Shown here: piece after piece, positions 1 through 9,568 of the stretch
Numbering within the stretch: position 1 is the first letter of the stretch
Layout: every line of letters starts with the position of its first letter
NCBI GenBank assembly: GCA_003990745.1
Contig: RBNI01003184.1
Span: 1 to 16,456, forward strand
DNA length: 16,456 nt
Source: Jimgerdemannia flammicorona
Lineage: Eukaryota > Mucoromycota > Endogonomycetes > Endogonales > Endogonaceae
Reading direction: 5' to 3'
Translations under genes and position numbers: made by a program
The notes under the pieces: model-generated
What the model saw: the letters and a program-made list of their open reading frames with translations, nothing else
Database searches by the model: none
Told to the model about the DNA's origin: nothing

Positions 1-27
1 AAAAAAAAAAAAAAAAAAAAAAAAAAA
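1..27. repeat. Poly-A homopolymer at the left edge
   Basis: An uninterrupted run of 27 A. It cannot be the tail of the LINE copies seen here, because their 3' ends lie on the left of each unit and would give poly-T on this strand. It could be the tail of a plus-strand element lying to the left, or an assembly edge. It mirrors the poly-T run at the right edge. Confidence 0.9.
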
Positions 28-461
28 GAGATAAGAGAGTATGGATATTTAGTTCTAAATTAGATAAGATTATAATCTTATCAGTGATGATAAATATATT
101 ATAACTAGTCATATATAAATCTCTATATAACTTATAATAATATTCAGTAAACCTTTACTATACTAAGAAAAAGAAGATCAATACTATAATACTCAGTATA
201 GTAAAGAGAGATACCAAAGCATATAAAGAGATAGATAGTGGTTGTATTATTATTAATGACAGAGAAGGTGGTCAACTTTGCTAAAATAGGTAGAGATATA
301 TTTTTTTATTTATTTTAAAATTATTATTTATATAATAAAAAAATAATATAGAAGATGCTTAGCTAATCAAAGTGACTACTTCCTTAATTTGAAATAGCTT
401 TGAGCCATAAAGCTGAGTCTAGCTCAAAGGGAAAATTATTTAAGAAAGATATAGTTTAGAG
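28..461 (-). mobile_element. LINE copy 0: 5'UTR and first ORF1 codons, cut by window edge
   Basis: This stretch aligns along its length with 5100-5563, the region between ORF1 of copy 1 and the next junction. Shared landmarks include the block around 187-290 (CAGTATAG, then CCAAAGCAT, then AAATAGGTA), matched at about 5264-5370, and GCTTAGCTAA at 359, matched at 5468. Read on the minus strand it is a LINE 5'UTR running leftward into the start of ORF1 at roughly 28-95; the rest of the element lies outside the window. It is very AT-rich and shows no CpG by eye, so it is among the oldest units. It directly adjoins the 3' end of copy 1 through the tract at 462-472, which makes the pair head to tail. 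Confidence 0.75.
63..82. repeat. Perfect 20-bp palindrome in ORF1 start region, copy 0
   Basis: The arms GATAAGATTA and TAATCTTATC are exact reverse complements without a spacer. It sits at the position corresponding to the palindrome at 5113-5134 of copy 1, within the first coding codons of ORF1. The two palindromes differ in sequence, but each is fully symmetric. Confidence 0.8.
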
Positions 462-472
462 TTAGGATTAGA
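462..472. repeat. Degenerate telomere-like junction, copy 1 / copy 0
   Basis: TTAGGATTAGA is a decayed TTAGGG-type tract, immediately followed on the plus strand by CTTCAAG, the constant terminal bases of the LINE 3' end. The equivalent junctions at 5564, 6120 and 12692 carry cleaner repeats, which is how this one is recognised. Confidence 0.65.
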
Positions 473-751
473 CTTCAAGTAAGGATTTTATTTATTGTAC
501 AGAAGATAAGATACATCAAAGCAAAAAGAGGCCAACAAAGTAAACAACTAGCTAAGAAGAACAAAACAAATGCCAGAGAGGTGACCACCCTATAGCCAGG
601 CTGAATAAAACCATTTTGTCATAGCCATATAGATAATAATTGCAAAAAGTAAGTGAAAGAGAAGCTAAGATAGAATACACAAACATCCAGTACTAACTAT
701 AGAAACAATATTAATACCCAAACTCCAAATGACTGACATGAGACATATAAC
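473..751 (-). other. 3'UTR of LINE copy 1
   Basis: The non-coding stretch between the ORF2 stop (752-754) and the terminal CTTCAAG. It aligns with the 3'UTRs at 5587-5896, 6143-6450 and 12709-13019. Conserved landmarks are the AAGTAAGGATTTTATT block near the end, the AACAACTAGCTAAGAAG block at 543, and a potential stem-loop at 599-626. Confidence 0.8.
599..626 (-). other. Potential 3'UTR stem-loop, copy 1
   Basis: On the RNA-sense strand, GGCT and AGCC pair at the base, followed by a short imperfect stem and an AAAA/UUUU stem closing a UGG loop. The same 28-nt element is present in the other three 3'UTRs. LINE reverse transcriptases often recognise a 3' stem-loop of their own RNA, so this is a candidate recognition structure. 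The role is inferred. Confidence 0.45.
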
Positions 752-3700
752 TCAATACACTCTCAATAATAAGGAAACAAACCAGAGCAAATGAGTGGAA
801 AGAAGAAAGTAAAGAAAATGTGTGATCACTCAATCACCCAACTATCTTTGTAATCATAGTCAGACAGAACCTGACCATGAGGTGGCCACCAGAATTATAC
901 ATAGTATTGATAGTATGGTAGGCTGTCTTGTAAAGAGTGTGAAGAGAGTAGATATGAAGTTTTTCCTGCCATTCATCACTAAACCAATTGAGTTGTTCAT
1001 TATAATTGGAATTACCTTAAAAGGTAGAATAGGAATTATTGAGAAGACCATATCTGAGGAGATATTCATGATGAAACTTATCTCTACAAGAGCAGGAGTG
1101 GGGTTGGCCAAAGTAGCCATAATACCAGGTGAGAGCAGAGTACATAAGCTGGGGGGGGAGAGGAGAGGATATAATCAGTACTCCGGGACCATAAACTACC
1201 TTTGAGAGTGATATACCAATGAGAGCCTGAGAGGAGGAGGACTATTTCTAAAGCAGTTAGTCCTGGAGAAATAATTGGAGGAAGGAATAGAGCAGACAAG
1301 ACTTATAGATATAAACATAAAGGTCCCAGTATGAGTCAAGGAAGTCAAGCCAAGAGGTCTAATGCTGAAACTTGTCAATAATAGAACTCAGAAGATGCAT
1401 GACAAAGTGCTTACTAAGGAGACTAATAGAGTTGTTACCAGACTTACTATATCAATCCAGATAGGCTTGTAATATGCAGCAGAGGTCTAATATTTGATAA
1501 AGGAAAGAAGAGAGGCCAAGAATTAAACTGCCAAGCAGGGAATGGCTGGAAAAACTGACTGCCTAAGTAACAGTATTATCAAAGACCTGCTCAGGATACT
1601 TCAATATCTGAAGCCTCATAGTAGTAGTTAGACAGGAAGCTTATAGAAAGAAAAGGCTATATTTCAGCTGTGATCTAATGAAGGTATATACAATGGCAAA
1701 CTTGACCATTACAAACCAGAGAGAACCATGGACATGGCAGAATCCAAGAGTTCATTCCACCATTGCCACATTTTGCAATATCAGGCTGACAAAGTTAAAC
1801 TCTTTATTAGTATATGGCACATCCAGATATATGTAGGAGGGGAGTTACAGATAGAACTCTCCCACAATCTGCACAGTACAGTCAGCAGGACCAACATAAC
1901 TACACTTCTTAGGATTGGGTTCTATACTATTCATTGAGAGTCAATCTTTATAGAAATCAATCATCCTCTATCCTTCTATGGTAGTGCAGGGAGTGAGGAC
2001 AATATCATCAGTAAAGAAAAGCCTAAGGAAGAAATTATACTCCTTAAACTACTCATCAAAGAAGGCAATGAGTGAGTCAATGAATACATCAAAGAGCCAG
2101 GGAGAGAGAAGGGAGCCCTGGAAGAGACTGTGCTCAGTGGGGACTGATGGAGTGACCAGGCCATTAACAATCACCTAATAGGAGCAGTGATTGAATAGGC
2201 TTCAGATGATGCTAAGGAGGGTCACATTGGCTTCTCATTCCTCAAGTTGAGAGAGAATAAGCTTAAGGAGGACTCTATCATAAGCCTGCTGAAGATCAAG
2301 AAAGACATAATGGTCCTATCCCTTAGTGTATATCTCATGTGAGAGCAAAACATGGGAGAGGGATAAGAAGTGGGTTCAGATGCCATCTTGGTAGTGCGAC
2401 ATTTCTTTCAGGCTACTTCAGCTCTTGATATAGCCTTCCAAACATTGCTCAAAGAGTCTATGAAATATCTCAGTAAGAGTGATAGGGTGAAACCCATCAA
2501 TTGTTCTAGATTTCTCCTTCTTGAGAACTGGGATAATGATAGTAGAGTTCTAGTTATAGAGAGTGAGCCTCTAAACCATATATATCTAGAAGAAAAAGGA
2601 CAAGACTTTCAACAGACTACAGGGAGCATCTTTCTCATCTACTATTACTCAAAGAATCCAGACATGTAAGGAGTCAGCCCCACAGACCATCATGAGAAGG
2701 TAGCTGTAGATAGTCCTCCAAACTGCAGGTTAGTCAAACCAAGACTGCAGCCCAAGAGTACTTATATCAAGAGAGAAGACATTCTCAGAGTCATCAAGGC
2801 AGAGAGAGGTGTTAAGTTGGTTGAAGATTGCAGTAAAATAAGCAATTACATCATTAAACATCAGAACAGCAGAGGAGTGAGATTGAAGGAGAGCAGAAGA
2901 GATAGAGCAGTATGCTCACTTAAACCATGGATAGTATCAGAGACCAAAGATATACTGAGAAGAAGGCCCTACCAAGAGAGTGATATTGTCTTAATTTCTC
3001 TTATATCATACAAGCCCAGAATGTCCTCATAGACAAACTATAGACCAGAGGTCAAAAGGGAGTCAAGAGAGTTCATGAACTACTGATGATCTTCCAAAGA
3101 TTGAAAGTCAGTGATGTGGTCTCAAACAGAATAAATGGACCTGATAATAATATCACAAATAATATCTACTGATTCCCAAAGATAAGCTTGAATGACCAGA
3201 TCAGTCAAATATTTTACAGAGTAGTAGTAGACATCAGCTAAGGCAGCAACTAGTGAAGAAGAGAAGGAAAAGAAGATGGTAAGGAGGGAAGAGTAGTTGG
3301 TGACAATAGGGGGGGTGGTACAAGTAAGAGATATGTAAAGAGATGCAGTGGTGAACACATAATTAACATATATAGATCCACCACTAGGGTCAGGTGGTTC
3401 AATGACCATATCATCAAGGAGGTATTGATGATATCCATCCAATCTCAGGAACCAGAATTGATATCACCAAGTCAAGCACTAAAGTATATATTGATGTCAT
3501 CAATCATGAGAAAGGGACCAGATACAAGATCATAGAAATCACCAATGGGAAGAGAGGGGGGGGCATAACTCTAATCAAAACCAAGCCCCAAAATATAAGC
3601 TAGATATGGAAGGGGTCAGTGGAGGACTCAGAAATAAGTTGGGTGAAACAATTAGATATAAGGACCATGAGACCACTATTCTGGTGACCCATAATCCTAT

Positions 3701-3862
3701 ATGATACCAGAGAGAAGATATATGAATAAGTGGAGAGGGATATAGCAGAATATACCATATTTTACATATGAAAAGAATCTTGAGAGCAGGATCAATCAAC
3801 TGACTGAGCACATCAAACTTGTTCTGAGTTAGTCCATGTATATTGAGGAATCTGACTCTCAT
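752..3862 (-). pseudogene. LINE ORF2 pseudogene (endonuclease-reverse transcriptase), copy 1
   Basis: The ORF starts with ATG at 3862-3860 (MRVRFLNIHGLTQNKF, the typical opening of an APE-type LINE endonuclease) and ends at the conserved TGA at 752-754. In order, recognisable segments are the endonuclease N-terminus (3862-3575), an endonuclease C-terminal stretch with WSLNHLT (3442-3122), the RT finger/palm region, RT motif B as QGSL near 2120, the catalytic box as FTDDI near 2000, and a conserved C-terminal segment (1120-860, with EISFIM and MNGRKNF). The two ends share one frame, but the RT core is in another, so at least two indels have occurred. Many stops are present. When intact, the product nicks target DNA and copies the element RNA in the nucleus. 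Confidence 0.85.
3859..3862 (-). promoter_or_regulatory. ORF1 stop / ORF2 start overlap (ATGA), copy 1
   Basis: On the minus strand the context is CCACAATGAGAGTC. ATG opens ORF2 and the overlapping TGA closes ORF1. The same overlap occurs at 9565-9568 and 16145-16148. Overlapping stop-start sites serve translation reinitiation in some LINEs; that role is inferred here. Confidence 0.7.
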
Positions 3863-5112
3863 TGTGGGCTAAATATGTTAGCTTCAACAGCATAAGAAGC
3901 ACCTGAAAAGAAAGCCTTGGCTTCTAAATCCATTGCCATCTCTTCAGTTATAGCCACAGTACCACCTGCCTTTGAAGTAGAGCCAGCCATCAGGGGGGCA
4001 AGGGAGGGGAGGGTGAGGACAAGTTTCATAACCTATGCCTCATAGAAGGTCTGCACCTCAAGTCTCTTTGCAGTTGCATTATCAGCCAACTGCCAGACTT
4101 AGGAATGAAAGGATTGGAGTATCTATACTTTTACAGCCTCTATGGTATTCTTATTGCAGAGAAGCACAGAGTCCTAGGCTGAGAGAACCAAGAACTTAAG
4201 TACCTTTATCTTTTTTTGGAATGTCATGATATAAGCAGAGTGTAAGAGAAATTCAATGTTAGATACTGAGATATACAATATATTGAAATATCATATAGAC
4301 ATCATATAGGTTCTGCCAGATTTGTCCAATCTTCAGATGGGCAAAGCCATCAATATAAATATGCTATAGCTTGGTATCTCTCTCAGTTGGCAACAAATGA
4401 GAGATTGGCTTATGGGTCATATATGAGAGGGTGGTGGCAGCAGTAGCTCCTTCTAGCTCAGGGTAGACCTAGGTTCTATCCTTAATAGAAATCTTCTTGG
4501 CAGTAGTAGTGTATAATTTGGGATAGTAGAGGCTGAAGCAGGGGATAAAGATAGACTAGCAGTACTGGATTCTACAGGCATAATCTGGGGCACTAGCTCA
4601 GAGGCCTTGCCCTTGCCCTTTTTAGAGGGCATGGCTTTGGCAGCTACAGGTACTGCCATGGGAGTTACCTCTTTTGATAGTATACCATACTATGATATAG
4701 TGGCTTTAGTGTCCCACTTGTCTGCTCTCTTCTGGGTCTTTAATTGTTTGTTTACAGCAGAACTAGTAGGAGTGGGGGTCAAGAACTTAGAGTGAATGGA
4801 TGGGGACTGGCCAGTGGGGGTACTTCCCAAAGGAGTACCAGATGACATAGGAGCAGTAGGTGCTGATTGCTCAGCAAGCTGTACTATGAGCTGAGTATTA
4901 ATCTTGGCCGGTTCAGCTACTTGAGTCAGTATATCTAAAATCTGCTTCCTCATCATAGCTATCTTCATGGCCAGATCAGGGACAGCTGAGGGGCTCACAT
5001 GAACAATAGTTAGGGTTATTCCCAAACTAGTATTTGGATAACCATGCTTATTCTAATTGAGGAGCAGATATATGTGAGAGAAGGATGAGCACTGGGCATA
5101 ATGGTCCAAATC

Positions 5113-5134
5113 TGAAGAGATTGCAATCTCTTCA
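5113..5134. repeat. Perfect 22-bp palindrome near ORF1 start, copy 1
   Basis: The arms TGAAGAGATTG and CAATCTCTTCA are exact reverse complements with no spacer. In ORF1 it encodes the EEIAIS segment about 15 codons from the probable start. The corresponding site of copy 0 (63-82) is also a perfect palindrome although several bases differ. In RNA it could form a hairpin, and in DNA a symmetric protein site. Confidence 0.85.
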
Positions 5135-5169
5135 TCATCTTCTACATCGCATAGGGAAGATAAATACAC

Positions 5170-5563
5170 TAATAGCAATTATACATCTCTGTATAATCTG
5201 CACATTACTATAAGGCTACTCTAGCTGAAACTGAGAGAGAGAAGACTGATAATATAATATTCAGTATAGCAGAAAGAGGTTCCAAAGCATCTAAAGAGAT
5301 GAGCAGTATTGCTATTATTACTAAAAATGTAGGAGGTAGCTGATATTGCTAGAATAGGTAAAGGTATATTTATTTGTATTTGTGAAATTGCGAAATACAG
5401 ATCATATGACCTTTATTTGTATAACAAAAAAATAATAAGATGTGGGGTATTTATCCCTAATGAGAGGCTTAGCTAAGCAAAGTAATTGCTTTTTTATTAT
5501 GGAATGGCTTTGGACTATAAATCTGAGTTTAGCCAAATGGGTAAATCACATAAGTGGCTTAGG
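5170..5563 (-). other. 5'UTR of LINE copy 1
   Basis: The non-coding stretch between the telomere-like tract at 5564 and the start of ORF1. It is identified as 5'UTR because it lies directly upstream of ORF1 in copy 1 and recurs as 28-461 upstream of the missing copy 0. It contains a 12-bp palindrome GCTTAGCTAAGC at about 5468-5479, which is imperfect in copy 0. An internal promoter is expected in this part of a LINE, but no promoter motif was identified. Confidence 0.7.
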
Positions 5564-5586
5564 TTTGGGTTAGGATTAGGGTTAGG
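5564..5586. repeat. Telomere-like tract between copy 2 and copy 1
   Basis: The plus strand reads TTTGGG-TTAGGA-TTAGGG-TTAGG, about four TTAGGG-type units with two substitutions. It is followed by CTTCAAG, the 3' terminus of copy 2, and preceded by the 5' end of copy 1. It marks a head-to-tail LINE junction. Confidence 0.85.
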
Positions 5587-5896
5587 CTTCAAGTAAGGAT
5601 TTTATTCATTATAGAGAAGATAAGATACATCAGAGCTATAAATGATAAAGACTTCTGAGAGGAGAAAAGCAAAAAGAGGCTAGCAAAGTAAATAACTAGT
5701 AAAGAAGAACAAATAAAGAACAGAGAGGTGACCACCCTATAGAAGGGCTGGATAAAACCATTTTATTACAGCCATTAATATAATAAATATGAAAAGTAAG
5801 AAAAGAGAAGCTAAGATAAATATATAAATACTTAGTATCAACTATAGGAATAATATTGATACCCAAACTCCAAATAACTAATATGAGATATATAAC
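5587..5896 (-). other. 3'UTR of LINE copy 2
   Basis: It aligns throughout with the 3'UTRs of copies 1, 3 and 4, from the terminal CTTCAAG to the bases after the ORF2 stop. No other feature was seen apart from the stem-loop at 5746-5773. Confidence 0.8.
5746..5773 (-). other. Potential 3'UTR stem-loop, copy 2
   Basis: RNA-sense GGCUG and CAGCC pair exactly, enclosing an AUAAAA/UUUUAU-type stem with a UGG loop. Compared with copy 4, a C-to-U change turns a C-A mismatch into a U-A pair, so this is the best paired of the four. Confidence 0.5.
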
Positions 5897-6111
5897 TCAA
5901 TATACTCTTAATAATAAGAGAACCAATTAGAGCAAATGAGAGAAAAGAAGAAAGTAAAAAAAATATATAATTGTTCAATCACCTAAGTATCTTCATAATC
6001 TTGATCAGCAGAATCTGACCATAAGGTGGTTACTAGAATTACACATGACATCAATAGCATAGTAAACTGTCTTGTGAAGAGCATAGAGATAGTAGACACA
6101 AAGTTCCTTTA
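5897..6111 (-). pseudogene. LINE ORF2 C-terminal remnant, copy 2
   Basis: The last roughly 70 codons of ORF2, ending at the same TGA (5897-5899) that closes ORF2 in copies 1, 3 and 4. It matches the copy 4 region between about 13022 and 13230. The endonuclease and RT domains are missing because of the truncation at 6111. It is non-functional. Confidence 0.75.
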
Positions 6112-6119
6112 GGTATAGA

Positions 6120-6142
6120 TTAGGGTTAGGGTTAGGGTTCGG
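6120..6142. repeat. Telomeric tract (TTAGGG)3 TTCGG between copy 3 and copy 2
   Basis: Three perfect TTAGGG units and one variant (TTCGG) are followed directly by CTTCAAG, the 3' terminus of copy 3. This is the cleanest telomeric run in the window. To its left lies the broken 5' side of copy 2. Confidence 0.92.
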
Positions 6143-6450
6143 CTTCAAGTAAGGATTTTATTCATTGTAGAGAAGATAAGATACATCAGAGCAATAAACA
6201 GCAAAGACTCTTAAGATGAGAAAAGCAGAAAGAGACCAGTGAAGTAAACAACTAGCTAAAAGATAAATAAAGGCCAAAGAGGTAATCATCCTAGAGATAG
6301 GCAGGATAAAACCATTTTGTCACAACTGTAAAGATAATAAATATAAAGCAAATAAGAGAGAGGCTAAGAAATAATACACAAGTACTTGGCACCAACTATA
6401 GAAACAATATCAATATCCAAAAACCAAACAATTAATATAAGATGAATAAC
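6143..6450 (-). other. 3'UTR of LINE copy 3
   Basis: It aligns with the other three 3'UTRs between the terminal CTTCAAG and the ORF2 TGA. Nothing else was seen here except the weaker counterpart of the stem-loop. Confidence 0.8.
6300..6327 (-). other. Degenerate 3'UTR stem-loop counterpart, copy 3
   Basis: The AAAAUGGUUUU core is kept, but the basal GGCUG/CAGCC pairing is lost by substitutions. It is positionally equivalent to 599-626, 5746-5773 and 12867-12894. Confidence 0.35.
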
Positions 6451-9400
6451 TCAATACACTTTAACAACAAGAGAACCAACTGAGATAAATAAGAAGAAAG
6501 AAAGGAATAAAGAAAATGTGCAATTGCTCAATCATCTAAGTATCTTCATAATCTCACTCAGGCAGAATCCAACCATAAGATTGCCACCAGAATTATATAT
6601 AGTGTGAATAGTATAGTAGATTATCTCATGAAGAGTATGAAGATGATAGGCTTGAAGTTCTTTCTGCCATTTGTCACTAGTAAACTAGTCAAGCTGTTCA
6701 TCATAATCAGAATTATCTCAGAAGGCAGAATAGAACTGTTGAGAAGACTATATCTGAGAAGATAGCATGATGAAACTTATCTCTATAGGAGCAGGGGTAG
6801 GGTTGACCAAAATGGCTACAGTACCAGACAAGGGCAGAATGCACAACCTGAAAGAGGAAGGAGAGGACATGGTCGGTGCCATGAGACTGCAAGCAACCTT
6901 TGGGAGTAATATACTGAATGAGTACCTGAGAGGAAAAAACCCATTTCTGAAACAGCTGGTCCCAGAGAAACAACTGAAGAAAGGAGTAGAGTGAGCAAGT
7001 CTTGTGGACCTGGGGACGGAGATCCCAGTACCAGTTGAGGAAGTCAAGCCAAGATGTCCAATGTTAGAACTTATTAATAATAGAATCCAGGGGATATGTG
7101 ATAAAGCGCTCGCTAAGAGGGCTGATGGAGTTGTTGCCAGACTTGCTATACCAATCCAGGTAGGCTTAGAATATGTAGCATAGGTCTGACATATGATGAA
7201 GAAAGGAAGGAAGGATAAGAATCAAACTGCCAAGCAAGGGATGGCCAGAAAATCCAACCACCCAAGTGACAGTATCATCAAAGATCTACTCAAGACACTT
7301 TAATATCTAAAGCTCCATAGTAGTAGCTAAGCAGGAGACTCATAGAAGGGAAAGGTCATACTCCAGCTGAGACCTAATGAAAGTATGTATTATGACCAGC
7401 TTGATCATTGGTGACCAGAGAGAACTACAGGTATAACAGAATTCAAGAGTTTGTGCTATCTTTATTATATTCTGTAATACAAGATTAATAAAGTCAAACT
7501 CTTTGTTAGTATACAGTATGCCCAGATATATATAGAAGTGGGGCTACAGGCAGAGCTCACCCCCAATCTGCACAGTACAGTTGGTAGGGCCAATATAACT
7601 GCACTTCTTGGGGTTGAGTTCCATACTATTCACTAAGAGCCAATCCTTACAGAAGTCAATTATTTTTTGCCCTTCCATAGCAGTGTAGGGGTGAGAGCAA
7701 TATCATTGGCAAAGAAGAGTCTGAGGGAGAAGTCATACTCCTTAAACTGTTCATTAAAGAAGGTGGTAAGGAGGTCAATGAAAATATCAAAGAGCTAAGG
7801 AGAGAGAAGGGAGCCTTAGAAGAGGCCATACCCAGTTGGGACTGAAGGAGTGATGAGACTATTAACAATTACCTGATAGAAACAGTGATTGAACAGGCTT
7901 CAGATAATACTAAGGAGGACTGCATTAGCATCTCGTGCCTTAAGTCAGAAAAAAATGAACTTGAGGTGGACTCTGCCATATGTTTGCTGGAGGTTGAGAA
8001 AGACACAGTGGCCCCACTCCTTAGTCCACATCTTGTGTGAAAGCAAGATATAAGAAAGAAATGAGAAGCAGGTTTGGAAGCTATCTTGGCCATGCAACAT
8101 TTCTGTCAGGCTGCTTCAGCTCTTGATGTATCCTTTCAAACACTACTTGAAGAGCTTATGAAACATTTCGGTAAGAGTGATAGGGCAAAATCTATCAATT
8201 ATCTAAGATTTCTCCTTCTTGGGAACTGGGGTGATAATGATGGAGTTCCAGTAGTAGAGAGTGAGCCTCCAGACTACATATATCTGAAAGAAGAATAACA
8301 AGACTTTAGACAGACTACAGGGAGCATCCTTCTCACCTACCATCACCTGAAGGATCTGGATATACAAGAAGTTAGCCCCACAGGCCTTTGAGAGGGGGTA
8401 GCTATAGATAGCCCTCCAAACCACAGGTTGGTCAAACTAAGACTACAGCTCAAGGGCCCTCATGTCAAGGAGAAAGACATCCTCAGAGTTATCAAGATGA
8501 AGGGAGATATCTGGTTGGCCAAAGATAGTGGTAAAATAAGCAACTATATTGTTGAAGACTGAGATAGCAGTGGAGTGAGATTGAAGTAGAGTGGGGGGGG
8601 GGTGGAGTAGTATGCTTACTTAAAATCATAAATAGTATCAGAGACCAAAAGATGTACTATAAAGTAGGTCCTACTGAGAGAGTGATGCTACTCTGATTTC
8701 TCTTACATCATATAAGTCAAGAATGTCCTTACATACTAACTATAGACCAGAGGTCAAAAGGGTATTGAGAGAATTTACAAATTGCTAGTGATCTTCCACA
8801 GAGCAAAAGCTGGTAACATAGTCTTGAATAAAGTAGATGGACCTTATAACAATATTGCAAATAATATCCGCCAATTCCCAAAGATGGACTTGAATGACCA
8901 GATCAGTCAGGTATTTTGCAGAGTAATATTGGATGCCAGCTAAGGCAGCAACTGGTAAGGAGGAGAAGGGAAAAGAGACAGTAAGGAGGAAGGAGTAGTT
9001 GGTGGTGACAGGGTAAGTAGTGCATGTAGGAGATGTGTGAAGGGATATAGTAGTCAATGTATATAGATCCAGCTATCAGAGTTAGATAGTTCAATGACCA
9101 AGTTATCAAGGAGGCATCAATAGTATCTATCTAATCCATAGGATTAGAGTTGACAATACTAAGGCAGACACCAAAGCAGGTATTGATGTTACCAATCAAA
9201 AGGGCCTTACCTGGAAAGGGATCAGAAATAAGATTATGGAAATCACTAATAAGGAGAGAGAGATGGGTATAAATCCCAACTAATACTAAGTTCTAAAATA
9301 TAAACTAGATATGGAAGGGGTCAGTAGAGGACCCAGAAATGAGAGGGGCAAAACAGTTTGATATGAGGACTATGAGACTACCATTCTGGTGACCCACAAT

Positions 9401-9568
9401 CCTATATGATGCCAGGAGAAAAGAAATGTGAAAAAGTAAAGAGGAATATTATAGAATGTGCTATGTTTCATATATGAAAAGAACATCAAGGGTAAGACCA
9501 ATCAACTAACTGAGCATATCAAACTTGTTCTAAGTTAGTCTATATATATTGAGGAACCTGACTCTCAT
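6451..9568 (-). pseudogene. LINE ORF2 pseudogene (endonuclease-reverse transcriptase), copy 3
   Basis: The ORF starts with ATG at 9568-9566 and ends at TGA 6451-6453. The endonuclease part keeps WSLNYLT and continues after a frameshift near 9055 into a stretch with VAALAGIQYYSAKYLTD. RT motif 0/1 is visible near 8205-8290 (IITPVPKKE). Motif B and the catalytic box follow; the box near 7700 reads FANDI, where the first catalytic Asp has become Asn by a G-to-A change. The C-terminal segment with EISFIM (6770-6790) is conserved. At 8591 a run of nine or more G (C on the sense strand) interrupts the sequence. It is non-functional as it stands, but useful for recovering ancestral codons: it keeps CGA and CAG where copy 4 has stops. 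Confidence 0.85.
9565..9568 (-). promoter_or_regulatory. ORF1 stop / ORF2 start overlap (ATGA), copy 3
   Basis: The sense context CCATAATGAGAGTC differs by one base from copies 1 and 4, and the ATGA overlap itself is intact. Confidence 0.7.

Larger units (their letters stand above)
3859..5169 (-). pseudogene. LINE ORF1 pseudogene (nucleic-acid-binding type), copy 1
   Basis: The reading opens upstream of 5151. The first in-frame stop upstream is at 5079-5081 of the complementary register near 5081, and no ATG survives; the GTG at 5169 is a possible mutated start. Visible segments are an acidic N-terminus (DVEDDEEIAIS), a hydrophobic heptad-like segment (DLAMKIAMMRKQILDILTQV), an S/T/P-rich linker, a Lys-rich stretch (MPSKKGKGK at about 4630), then a more conserved half with GFAHLKIGQIW and LYDVYM. 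The N-terminal part and the ORF1 stop share one frame, while the middle (4519 to about 4285) is in another. An 11-bp deletion relative to copy 3 near 4283 returns the frame. No CCHC knuckles or RRM were recognised. ORF1 proteins normally coat the element RNA. Confidence 0.7.
473..5563 (-). mobile_element. LINE copy 1, structurally complete (about 5.1 kb), decayed
   Basis: This is the only unit with both ends. Reading the minus strand from 5563: a 5'UTR of about 0.4 kb, ORF1, ORF2, and a 3'UTR ending at CTTCAAG (473-479). The order ORF1 - endonuclease/reverse transcriptase ORF2 is that of an APE-type non-LTR retrotransposon. Both ends abut TTAGGG-like tracts, and the 5' end is where homology with copy 0 stops. 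CpG is nearly absent: about four were seen by eye in 473-5160. Stops and several frameshifts interrupt both ORFs, so the copy cannot be autonomous. The family clade is not certain; Tad1-type LINEs are the common fungal class, but no RNase H domain was seen. Confidence 0.88.
5587..6111 (-). mobile_element. LINE copy 2, 5'-truncated 3' fragment
   Basis: It contains a complete 3'UTR and only the last 70 or so codons of ORF2. Homology to the other copies stops at about 6110, inside ORF2. The remainder is absent, and a short filler (AGGTATAGA-like) plus a TTAGGG tract follow. Severe 5' truncation is usual for LINE insertions, but breakage of a formerly longer copy would look the same. No CpG was seen in this fragment, so it is old, like copy 1. 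Confidence 0.85.

Noticed and set aside
1..27. Poly-A tail of one of the LINE copies
   Set aside because: The orientation is wrong: all LINEs have their 3' ends on the left and would show poly-T on the plus strand, and their 3' ends carry CCCTAA-type repeats instead.
822..1205. 127-codon open reading on the plus strand
   Set aside because: It is antisense to the conserved C-terminal ORF2 segment of copy 1. No independent support was found.
6120..6142. A true chromosome end
   Set aside because: Only three perfect TTAGGG units, flanked on both sides by retrotransposon. It is an internal telomere-like tract, not a terminal array.
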